Part shown: positions 41,466 to 47,670 of the stretch, piece by piece
Position numbering within the stretch: the first letter of the stretch is position 1
Layout: each line of letters starts with the position of its first letter
Origin: a virus
Reading direction: 5' to 3' (one strand)
IMG/VR virus record: IMGVR_UViG_3300013093_001722
Span: 1 to 47,789 of that record
DNA length: 47,789 nucleotides
The notes under the pieces: model-generated
The model's database searches: none
The model's input: the letters and a program-made list of their open reading frames with translations, nothing else
Told to the model about the DNA's origin: nothing
Program-made: the position numbers and the translations under genes

Positions 41466-42286
41466 TCTACTAACAGTTGCTCAACTTCTTCTTTAATTTC
41501 TGAATTTTGTAGTATGTTTAGCACTGCTTTTCTGTGGGCAGAAATTAGTAGAGCTTTAGCATCTGCTTTTGAAATACCGCGGCTCTGTAGATAGTAAACT
41601 TTATCATCTTCCAAAGGGTTAGTAACAGTTGCGTTGCTGACATTTGATGTTGATGTATGATTGTATACTTCAGGGACACTTTGACAACGGCCTTCATCAC
41701 CTGTGATTAAGTTTTCGTTTTCAATGCCAACTTGCGAGTAGTTTGCGTCAGGGAATATGTTGATCATTGATTGGAATACTGTTTGACTATTCTTTCCAGC
41801 TTCTGATACAAAATATTGATTGCTAACACTATAAGGACCTTGATGCTCTATTTTAGTAATAAATTCAGAGTCGCCACCTACATCATTATGAGCATATCCA
41901 TAAGCATTAAAATTAGCACCATCATCAAGGATTACTTGGAAAATATGTTTGTTTAGTTTTCCGCCCTTAATAAATGCACCAAGATTAATATGCCCGCCCT
42001 CACGTACACGGATGTCGTAAAGGAATACTTGCTGTAATTTATCGCTAGCTTCGTTAATAATAGTGACGTCTAGTTTAGCGTTCTCACGTACATCAATACG
42101 CAAGTGCTTGGCCAGCATTTCTTTTTCTGTAGGTGTTTGGCGTAGAATAATCTTATCAGTTTTATCTTGACCTAATTCTATCAAGTTAGCATCGATTAAT
42201 TTAAATTCTTTCTCAAAATATTGTTCTGGAGTAAACGCCCAATCCGGATCACCTTTAGTTGCTTTTAGAAAACTCTGGATACCCAT
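41462..42286 (-). CDS. sufD: SufB/SufD-like Fe-S scaffold protein
   Basis: Starting at 42284-42286 (MGIQSFLKATK, AAGGA nine bases upstream) the protein has 274 residues and overlaps sufC by 32 bases. The core is a strand-rich beta-helix region (FLYDIRVREGGHINLGAFI..), and the end GISKADAKALLISAHRKAVLNIL closely follows the SufB/SufD C-terminal helices after the RSRGI site. It should pair with SufC to build Fe-S clusters. The usual CSHGATV His/Cys region reads SNVSNATVT here, so the conserved His is replaced, and the N-terminal helical domain is shorter. It may be a modified scaffold that works with host SufB. Confidence 0.87.
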   Translation of the reverse strand: MGIQSFLKATKGDPDWAFTPEQYFEKEFKLIDANLIELGQDKTDKIILRQTPTEKEMLAKHLRIDVRENAKLDVTIINEASDKLQQVFLYDIRVREGGHINLGAFIKGGKLNKHIFQVILDDGANFNAYGYAHNDVGGDSEFITKIEHQGPYSVSNQYFVSEAGKNSQTVFQSMINIFPDANYSQVGIENENLITGDEGRCQSVPEVYNHTSTSNVSNATVTNPLEDDKVYYLQSRGISKADAKALLISAHRKAVLNILQNSEIKEEVEQLLVD

Positions 42287-42971
42287 CTTTAATGATCCTT
42301 TTATATAATTCTGCATCGCCTGATAATTTAATCTCTCCCTCACTCATTACATGAACATGTGTTGGTTGAATAATATCTAGGAATTCTTGATTGTTAGTAG
42401 TAATTATGCCTGCTCGTTCTGGTGTGATATAATCTTTTAGAAACGCAGCCATTAATTGTACTTCTTCTGCACTTGCGTTTACATCAATTTCGTCAATAAG
42501 CACAAGCGAAGGTTTTGATAGATACATGTGTACAAGTTCAGCACGTTTGGCTTGGCCCATGTTCATTTCAAAACCGGTAGGATGTTTTGCTCCGTGATCA
42601 AACCCTAAGTCTAGCACCATACATGCTGTAGTATAATCTAGATCTAAATTTTCTGTTCCACTGTATAGCCTGCTAACGATTTCCCAATTTGTTAAGTTAT
42701 CAAACTCTGGAGGAAATTGCCAACCAACAAAGATACCTAGCTTTGCTCGCTCATCAGTTTCTAAGTCGTGTATTTTTTTCTTGTTAAATGTAATGGATCC
42801 ATCTACTTGTTGTATATTTGGATGCCCTAGTATTGAATGTAGTAGTGCTGATTTTCCACTAAACTTAGGTCCCATGACAGCGTGGATTTCTCCTGCTTTA
42901 ACTTCTAAGTTTATGTCTTGTAACATTGACTGGCTTTGTGATGCTGCTGATAGTTTTTTTATTTTAAGCAT
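42255..42971 (-). CDS. sufC: SufC-like ABC ATPase with degenerate motifs
   Basis: The 238-residue protein is clearly SufC-related: GEIHAVMGPKFSGKSALL (Walker A 34-41), the Q-loop FVGWQFPPEF (Q85) close to the SufC FQYP.E pattern, Walker B LVLIDEID (156-163) and a SufC-like end HVHVMSEGEIKLSGDAELYKRI. Several positions differ from the family: the signature LSGGEKKR reads MNMGQAKR (136-143), the D-loop after DEID is VNAS, and the H-switch TH is TN at 192-193. ATP binding should remain; hydrolysis may be reduced. It lies upstream of the SufD-like gene and overlaps it, as in host suf operons. Confidence 0.92.
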   Translation of the reverse strand: MLKIKKLSAASQSQSMLQDINLEVKAGEIHAVMGPKFSGKSALLHSILGHPNIQQVDGSITFNKKKIHDLETDERAKLGIFVGWQFPPEFDNLTNWEIVSRLYSGTENLDLDYTTACMVLDLGFDHGAKHPTGFEMNMGQAKRAELVHMYLSKPSLVLIDEIDVNASAEEVQLMAAFLKDYITPERAGIITTNNQEFLDIIQPTHVHVMSEGEIKLSGDAELYKRIIKDGYPEFSKSN

Positions 42972-43002
42972 AGATTAAGTATACTGTATTTTATAGTTTA
43001 AA

Positions 43003-43557
43003 TCAAGTTTTTATTACTAGTCTGTTATTGATCACAGACCAATCTATGATCTTCCATAAGTTATTCAAGTAGCCTGCTTTGTCTGCTTGATAATCTAATG
43101 CCCACGCATGTTCCCACCAATCAACTAATAGTAAGATATCTTTTTTGATTTCGTGATTTTTGATTGTTTTAAGTTCACCGTCATTTGACAGATATACCCA
43201 ACCACTACCCTGTATAGCCATCGCAGTCTTTTCAAATTCTTTTTGAAACTTATCCCACGATTTAAAATGCTGTTCAATAAGCTCTAATATAGCACCATCT
43301 GGTTTGTTTGAACCTTTTGGTGATCTAAATTGGCTAAAGTATACTCCGTGTAAGTATGCGCCTGCTTCATTGAAATCTAAGTCACCTTCTCCTGCATTAT
43401 ATCGATCACAGTAGGTTTTATATAACTTGCCGTAATGATAGTTCATAGTTTGCTTGCTCAGGCTTCGGCCCAGCCCATCTAAAGGATACTCTAGCTTAAC
43501 ACGCTCTAGTGTCTTTCCTAATCTACCTTCAGTTATTTGTCTTATAAAGTTATACAT
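43003..43557 (-). CDS. sod: Fe/Mn superoxide dismutase
   Basis: This 184-residue protein contains all four metal ligands of Fe/Mn SOD: H41 in NYHYGKLYKTY, H70 in AGAYLHGVYF, and D146 and H150 in DWWEHAWALDYQ. The active-site Tyr is Y49. The N-terminal 20 residues differ from bacterial enzymes and lack an export signal, so it acts in the cytoplasm on superoxide. The metal (Fe or Mn) cannot be decided from sequence by eye. It is transcribed with sufC and sufD downstream (gap 31 bases), making a likely oxidative-stress and Fe-S unit. The leader is long (see 43558-43734). Confidence 0.93.
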   Translation of the reverse strand: MYNFIRQITEGRLGKTLERVKLEYPLDGLGRSLSKQTMNYHYGKLYKTYCDRYNAGEGDLDFNEAGAYLHGVYFSQFRSPKGSNKPDGAILELIEQHFKSWDKFQKEFEKTAMAIQGSGWVYLSNDGELKTIKNHEIKKDILLLVDWWEHAWALDYQADKAGYLNNLWKIIDWSVINNRLVIKT

Positions 43558-43734
43558 AATGTTAAATAGTTTGTTGAGTGGTTAACAGGGCATCCAAGGA
43601 CCCCTAACTACGAACTTTCCCTGTTTTTGCGTAGTACAGCTAATGTGGCTTAAAGGTAAATTGGCGCTCAACCTTTTTATGTTACTGTGATATTTATTGA
43701 CTTAAATAAAGTATACATTTAAAGGAGATTCCAA
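43558..43734. promoter_or_regulatory. Divergent promoter region and structured SOD leader
   Basis: This 177-base gap between the minus-strand sod gene and the plus-strand basic membrane protein gene contains AATAAATA (43691-43698, minus) and CTTAAATA (43701-43708, plus) late-type motifs back to back. Between the minus motif and sod are two possible hairpins: AACAGGG (43584-43590) with CCCTGTT (43619-43625), and AAAGGT (43652-43657) with ACCTTT (43671-43676). No tRNA or convincing ORF is present. The plus-strand gene has a clear AAAGGAG site. Confidence 0.45.
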
Positions 43735-43998
43735 ATGGAATTTATTGTTATTGGTTTAGTAGTATTGGCAGGTTTGTATATTGCATTCCGCCCAAAGAAA
43801 GTAGAAGTAGAAGTTGCTCCTTATAAGATTGAAGCAACCCCAGAAGTGACTGAAGTTGCTGACGTAGCAACTCAAGCAATGGTAGAAAGCGTTACTCCAG
43901 CTAAAAAGCCACGTGCTAAGAAAGCACCAGCTAAAGCAACAGCCTCTAAGAAGCCAACTGTTAAGAAAGCTACTACACGTAAGCCTAAAGCAAGTTAA
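43735..43998 (+). CDS. Membrane-anchored Lys/Ala/Pro-rich basic protein
   Basis: The 87-residue protein has one N-terminal membrane segment (residues 3-18, FIVIGLVVLAGLYIAF) immediately followed by RPKK, giving a likely cytoplasmic C-terminus. After an acidic-to-neutral spacer, the last 30 residues are a histone-H1-like run of KKP, AKK and KAT units with many Lys, Ala and Thr. Such a tail would bind DNA or RNA, so this may tether nucleic acid to the membrane. I know no named family. It is on the plus strand and its end overlaps the uvsE end by 14 bases. AAAGGAG precedes the ATG. Confidence 0.75.
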   Translation: MEFIVIGLVVLAGLYIAFRPKKVEVEVAPYKIEATPEVTEVADVATQAMVESVTPAKKPRAKKAPAKATASKKPTVKKATTRKPKAS

Positions 43999-45022
43999 GC
44001 TCTTTTGCTTGCTTGGCAAGTGCGAAACTAGCTAGATTTTTAGCCTTGCTTTCGCACTGGATATCAAACTTATCCAAGAAACTCAGTGCCCATTCATTAA
44101 CATCTCTATTCCAATAGAAATTAGAATGAGCACGGAGTTTTTGTTTTTTGTAACCTCGCTCTAACAGCAGGGCCATTTCGGGCCTAGTGGGATGTTCTCT
44201 AATATCCAAGACATCTTCTCTAGATACGGAGTAATGGCAAGCAGGGCGCACACCACGCCAACTATCAACAACCTTTTGTACTCTTTGGTCAGTAGGATCG
44301 ATGTATTCTCCTTCCCTGATCCAATGATGGTGTATATCAAGCACAATAGGGACAATATCAGAAATAGATAAGCAGTCATCTAACCCCCAAGAGTTTTCTT
44401 CGTTTTCGATTGTAATACAGTTACGTGCTTCTGGACTTAGTTTTTGGTACGCTCTGCGGATGCCTTCTGGTCCTTGACGTCCGGCGATATGCACGTTGAT
44501 TTTGAAGTCTTGGAAGTTTCTTCCGTACCCCATCCAGCGGGCCATGTCTGCGTGGTATTCAAATTCTGCAATCGACCGCTCGACAATTCCTGGGTTATCA
44601 CTTGCCAACACAGTAAACTGCCCAGGATGAAAAGAAAGCCGCACACCGCGATCGCGAGCAATATCACCCACTCTCTTAAAGTGGGTTTCGGCGTATGAAA
44701 CAACGTCAGGTTTACGCCAATAATCAGCAAAATCAGCGTGAGTATAAACAGGCAGGATGTCGCTGCTAATCCTAACCATGCGAAGAGAAGGCTCAAGCTG
44801 CCCGACACGCTCTACTAATAATCGAGTTGCCTCGATATTGCCTACCATTAGGTCCCATAACTTTTGCTCCGCTACATCCCTTGTTTGTCTATTTAACCAA
44901 GCGACAGTAGTTGTACCGGTGTTATATTTCTTTGCTGTGTCAGTTTGTTTGATCCCGTCAATTTGGCTAGGACCATCGATCCATTTACAACAAAATCCAA
45001 TGCGTTTAAGTGTCTGTGTCAT
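43985..45022 (-). CDS. uvsE: UV damage endonuclease (UvsE/UvdE)
   Basis: From the ATG at 45020-45022 the protein has 345 residues. Conserved TIM-barrel motifs are RIGFCCKW, RMVRISSD, RLSFHPGQF, KINVHIAGRQG, ITIENEE, IVPIVLDIHHHW and RPACHYSVSR with the metal-binding His and Glu residues. This nuclease nicks DNA 5' to UV photoproducts and other lesions, starting alternative excision repair; T4 itself uses the unrelated DenV. An in-frame upstream ATG at 45091 is not used, because the promoter lies between. The mRNA is predicted to start at the ATG itself. Confidence 0.94.
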   Translation of the reverse strand: MTQTLKRIGFCCKWIDGPSQIDGIKQTDTAKKYNTGTTTVAWLNRQTRDVAEQKLWDLMVGNIEATRLLVERVGQLEPSLRMVRISSDILPVYTHADFADYWRKPDVVSYAETHFKRVGDIARDRGVRLSFHPGQFTVLASDNPGIVERSIAEFEYHADMARWMGYGRNFQDFKINVHIAGRQGPEGIRRAYQKLSPEARNCITIENEENSWGLDDCLSISDIVPIVLDIHHHWIREGEYIDPTDQRVQKVVDSWRGVRPACHYSVSREDVLDIREHPTRPEMALLLERGYKKQKLRAHSNFYWNRDVNEWALSFLDKFDIQCESKAKNLASFALAKQAKELNLL

Positions 45023-45028
45023 AGTACT

Positions 45029-45057
45029 ATTATAACACAGACTTTGGTAAAGATCAA
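45029..45057 (-). promoter_or_regulatory. Sigma-70 promoter giving a leaderless uvsE mRNA
   Basis: TTGATC (45052-45057), 17 bases, TATAAT (45029-45034), six bases and the ATG at 45022. The -35 overlaps the stop codon of queD. Confidence 0.88.
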
Positions 45058-45581
45058 CCTTCGTATGTAGCGGAATTCGCACCGTGCTCAAATACTTCTA
45101 CGCTTTTTACACGCACACTTGGATTGATTGGATAACGCATATTGCCAGAAGCTAGCAATTCAGCCATTTTGTCGTATGCCATTTTGGCAAACATTTCGCA
45201 ACCAACAGCAGGTACAATACGTAAATCACAGATGCCTTGACGGCGGAATGGTTCTACTTGTACACGTTCTGGGTTACTATCATGCTCTGGATTTGAACTC
45301 CAGCCTGACATTTCTTTGAATCGATCTAGCATTGGGTCATCTTCAGCAATTACCAAAGTATGATCAAACATATGATCTGCCCACTCTTTAAATTCTTTGA
45401 GTCCGCCAAAGTCCATACACCAGTTTTTGTCATCTAGTGTATCACATTCAAAGATTAATTTGATGCCAATTGAATAACCGTGTAGTGTTGAGCAGTGGCT
45501 ATGTGTGGCACGCCATTGTCTAAAACAGCATGATAAGCCGCGATCGTTTCCGTAAGTTTTTGTTGAGTAAAATTTTGCCAT
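45054..45581 (-). CDS. queD: QueD-like 6-carboxytetrahydropterin synthase, phage type
   Basis: The 175-residue protein belongs to the 6-pyruvoyl-tetrahydropterin/QueD family: THSHCSTLHGYSIGI (catalytic C30 and His residues), DFGGLKEFKEWADHMFDHTLVI (D73, H74) and VFEHGANSATY near the end. The usual HGH zinc motif is HGY here (33-36), a form I recall in phage-type members. QueD makes 6-carboxy-tetrahydropterin, a step toward preQ0 and preQ1 used for queuosine in tRNA or for 7-deazaguanine changes in phage DNA. No other pathway gene is visible in the window. A sigma-70 promoter and a preQ1-riboswitch-like leader precede it; AAGGAG is the ribosome site. Confidence 0.9.
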   Translation of the reverse strand: MAKFYSTKTYGNDRGLSCCFRQWRATHSHCSTLHGYSIGIKLIFECDTLDDKNWCMDFGGLKEFKEWADHMFDHTLVIAEDDPMLDRFKEMSGWSSNPEHDSNPERVQVEPFRRQGICDLRIVPAVGCEMFAKMAYDKMAELLASGNMRYPINPSVRVKSVEVFEHGANSATYEG

Positions 45582-45605
45582 TGTAGTCTCCTTAAGATTA
45601 GCAAT

Positions 45606-45645
45606 GGCGGCAGAGTTTATATTGCGGGATGACGCCTAGACCGCA
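45606..45645 (-). ncRNA. Candidate preQ1 class I-like riboswitch in the queD leader
   Basis: The predicted transcript starts at about 45646 and at once forms the stem UGCGG/CCGCA around a 13-base loop with UCUAGGCGUCAUC, followed by the A-rich AUAUAAACU. Stem length, loop length, the CUAG in the loop and the A-rich 3' tail resemble preQ1-I aptamers. A pseudoknot GGCG (45633-45636) with CGCC (45606-45609) is possible, though the tail is longer than in known examples. The neighbouring gene is queD, a preQ1 pathway gene, which is the main support. Confidence 0.45.
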
Positions 45646-45652
45646 TAGTATA

Positions 45653-45680
45653 ATTATATACTCTTATTTACTGTTGTCAA
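45653..45680 (-). promoter_or_regulatory. Sigma-70 promoter of queD
   Basis: TTGACA (45675-45680), 16 bases, TATAAT (45653-45658). It also contains AGTAAATA in the spacer. The leader to the queD ATG is about 65 bases. Confidence 0.82.
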
Positions 45681-45992
45681 CTACTTCGGTAAGTTTTTTA
45701 CGTCTTCTCTAATTTCTCTAATACACTTTACGAGATCGTGTAGTATTTCAGATTCTTCTCGACGATGGCTTATAAGGCGGTGTACTATCTTCATAGTCCA
45801 ATACCACCATACTACCGTTATTGCTGCGCCTAACCCTATTATGATCCAGAATGCGTTTGAATTTTGAATGATGTTGCGATCTATAAAAAATACGACTATA
45901 ATTGTCGCGACAACTCCGCTTAACAATAACCATAGTTTATGTTGAAAGGTTAAACGGTTTACTTCTTCAAGATGTTTTGTAATTTTATTCAT
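45681..45992 (-). CDS. Small membrane protein with two transmembrane segments
   Basis: The 103-residue product has a short polar N-terminus, hydrophobic segments at about 20-38 (WLLLSGVVATIIVVFFI) and 48-66 (FWIIIGLGAAITVVWWYW), then a charged helical tail (RREESEILHDLVKCIREIREDVKNL). Both ends are likely cytoplasmic. Family and function are unknown to me; small two-pass proteins of this kind occur as phage exclusion or holin-like proteins. It is separated from clpP by a large inverted repeat that lies exactly at its start. An AGGGAAA ribosome site is part of that repeat's right side. Confidence 0.72.
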   Translation of the reverse strand: MNKITKHLEEVNRLTFQHKLWLLLSGVVATIIVVFFIDRNIIQNSNAFWIIIGLGAAITVVWWYWTMKIVHRLISHRREESEILHDLVKCIREIREDVKNLPK

Positions 45993-45994
45993 AT

Positions 45995-46075
45995 TAATTT
46001 CCCTAAATTGAGCCTAAATGTGCCTGGTAGAATTTTGTTCTACAATAATAATTATCTAGGCTCAATCGGAAATTA
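45995..46075. repeat. Large imperfect inverted repeat between clpP and a membrane protein gene
   Basis: Outer arms TAATTTCC (45995-46002) and GGAAATTA (46068-46075), then ATTGAGCCTA (46007-46016) and TAGGCTCAAT (46057-46066) pair, with a small asymmetric bulge. An inner hairpin GTAGAA/TTCTAC (46027-46043) sits in the loop. RNA from either strand could fold. It lacks a T-run, so it is not a clear terminator. Confidence 0.75.
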
Positions 46076-46077
46076 AA

Positions 46078-46713
46078 TTATGATACAATTTCGTCTGGAC
46101 GCTTTTCAACGATCTGATCTGCAAGTCCGAACTTAACAGCCTGTTCTGCACTTAAGAATGTATCAAACTTCATGGTAGCAAACATTTCGTCATAAGTTTT
46201 GTTTGCGGTATTATGACGTACATACAATTCTGTCAAGCGTTTATTGATGCGTTGACTTTCTTCATAGGCACGTTTTGCATCTTCGAATTCAAGTTCTTGT
46301 ACATGGACACTACCGCTAGTACCAGGAGTACCTGAGCTAACACGATGGATCATTGTACGTGACTCTGGCAAGACAAAACGCTTGCCCTTGGCACCTGCTT
46401 GTGCTAGGAATGATCCCATTGATGCCGCCTGCCCCATGACATAGGTCGCTACATCTGGTTTAATAAATTGCATAACATCATAGATGCTTAATCCTGCTGT
46501 TACTAGTCCACCTGGACTATTGATATAAAAATTGATGTCTTTATCAGCATCTTCTGATTCTAAAAACAACATCTGGGCTACAATTAAGTTAGCAGAGTTA
46601 TCATCCACCGGTCCGTTTAAAAAGATAATACGCTCTTTCAACAAGCGACTATAAATGTCATAAGCACGTTCACCGTTACTTGACTTTTCAACTACCATTG
46701 GTACTAAATTCAT
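46078..46713 (-). CDS. clpP: ClpP protease subunit
   Basis: The 211-residue serine protease has the catalytic triad S98 (GQAASMG), H123 (MIHRVSSG) and D184 (KFDTFLS), and INSPGG earlier. The position of the triad and the length are as in bacterial ClpP, though the handle segment after the His differs ([12 protein letters not shown] rather than QP.GG). Fourteen subunits should form the chamber, fed by ClpA; the ClpA gene here has an IGF docking loop. The start is coupled to the glycosylase gene by an ATGA overlap. Targets are unknown, likely host regulators or aborted phage proteins. Confidence 0.93.
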   Translation of the reverse strand: MNLVPMVVEKSSNGERAYDIYSRLLKERIIFLNGPVDDNSANLIVAQMLFLESEDADKDINFYINSPGGLVTAGLSIYDVMQFIKPDVATYVMGQAASMGSFLAQAGAKGKRFVLPESRTMIHRVSSGTPGTSGSVHVQELEFEDAKRAYEESQRINKRLTELYVRHNTANKTYDEMFATMKFDTFLSAEQAVKFGLADQIVEKRPDEIVS

Positions 46714-47114
46714 GCGTAAATTTCCTCTTCTAGATATCGTTTTAGTTCTTTGTCTGTCGGCTCAACTGAGTAGTTCTGCTTAAAGAAAATCTCGTAGCTG
46801 TCACTACCATATTTGCCAATTCCATATAACATTGTAGCATCATCGCCGTCCCATGTCAAAAAGTCCTGGCTCATTTTCATCAAGCGAGTATATCGCACGT
46901 TCATCATGCCTAGCGGTTCGATAATGCTTTTAACAAACTCTTCATCTGCTTTGAGCAGAGCATACGGAGTAGGAAACCAATATAAGAATTCTGGCAAAGT
47001 TGTCTTAACAGGTTTTCGTCCTGTTTGGTTTAACATAATGACGCCCACCATGTGCTGCCAAGCGCCATCTATTTGTTGTTGGACCATTAGGTCATCGCGA
47101 AGTGGCTTAAACAT
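46710..47114 (-). CDS. HhH-GPD DNA glycosylase, MBD4-like
   Basis: The 134-residue protein matches the glycosylase domain of MBD4: [11 protein letters not shown] (cf. the LNRTSGK start), [27 protein letters not shown], the helix-hairpin-helix [12 protein letters not shown] (96-107) and then [11 protein letters not shown] with D121 at the catalytic aspartate position. MBD4 removes T or U from G mismatches and deaminated cytosines. So the phage enzyme probably excises a mispaired or modified pyrimidine from DNA. At this size it is only the catalytic domain. It lies between a conserved unknown gene and clpP, with ATGA overlaps. Confidence 0.88.
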   Translation of the reverse strand: MFKPLRDDLMVQQQIDGAWQHMVGVIMLNQTGRKPVKTTLPEFLYWFPTPYALLKADEEFVKSIIEPLGMMNVRYTRLMKMSQDFLTWDGDDATMLYGIGKYGSDSYEIFFKQNYSVEPTDKELKRYLEEEIYA

Positions 47115-47670
47115 TTTCTTCTAGAAATTTTTGGGCGTCTTCTTTGGTGTACTCACCTACTTTAACTTGGTCAATGAACGCTTTTAACATCTTGTTCATC
47201 CAATCATTAAAAGTCATGTTTTCAGCATGTGCGGCCTTGAACGCAAACATCAGCAAGTCATCTGGTAAGTCTAACGGAACACTGATATCTGTGCTGTAAT
47301 CTTCACCAGCCTTGATAGCTAGGCATTTTTGGATAAAGTCGTCAACAACTTCTAAATCAACATAGTTGACATCGTCCCATGCTTGATTGGCTAGTTCACT
47401 CTTGTGTTCAGCTTCTTTACGATGCTTTTCAACAAACTTGGGATTGATCATACGATAAGCACGATCATTTGTATAGTCGCATACACTTACTTCGTATACC
47501 TTTTGGCTTTTTGTACTAAAAATAATGTTAAAACTATATCCGCCCTTGCCGTGGACACCATTCCAACTGTCCAAACAATAGGCATTGTGACCATAGCATT
47601 GCCAACCGTACTCACCACCTTCAGTGATCTTATAGTCAACTAATTCCATCCATTCTTTCATTGTAATCAT
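47107..47670 (-). CDS. Conserved T4-like phage protein, function unknown
   Basis: The 187-residue product has an N-terminal strand-rich domain with YKITEGGEYGWQCYGHNAYCLDSW, familiar to me from phage conserved hypotheticals, then an alpha-helical part (residues 75-115) and a C-terminal stretch with LDLPDDLLMFAFKAAHAENMTFNDWM. That last segment resembles ribbon-helix-helix or Arc-like segments described in phage proteins as dimerisation units, but I cannot confirm it. The ATG is part of an ATGA overlap with the partial gene at the window end, and the glycosylase start overlaps its end. Confidence 0.78.
   Translation of the reverse strand: MITMKEWMELVDYKITEGGEYGWQCYGHNAYCLDSWNGVHGKGGYSFNIIFSTKSQKVYEVSVCDYTNDRAYRMINPKFVEKHRKEAEHKSELANQAWDDVNYVDLEVVDDFIQKCLAIKAGEDYSTDISVPLDLPDDLLMFAFKAAHAENMTFNDWMNKMLKAFIDQVKVGEYTKEDAQKFLEENV

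Noticed and set aside
43584-43625. AACAGGG/CCCTGTT stem followed by T residues, as a possible terminator
   Set aside because: No plus-strand gene ends upstream of it and the loop is 28 bases; it is better listed as leader structure of sod.
43630-43680. Fifteen-codon open frame on the plus strand upstream of the basic membrane protein
   Set aside because: No ribosome site and it overlaps the likely leader structures; nothing supports translation.
44161-44808. Two open frames with hydrophobic segments on the minus strand inside uvsE
   Set aside because: They lie in other frames within a clearly conserved enzyme gene, have no ribosome sites, and the hydrophobic pattern is a by-product of the uvsE codons.
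45993-46077. tRNA-like fold in the repeat after clpP
   Set aside because: Arms and loop sizes do not match a tRNA cloverleaf and there is no CCA or T-loop; it is an inverted repeat with one inner hairpin. No tRNA gene was found in any gap.
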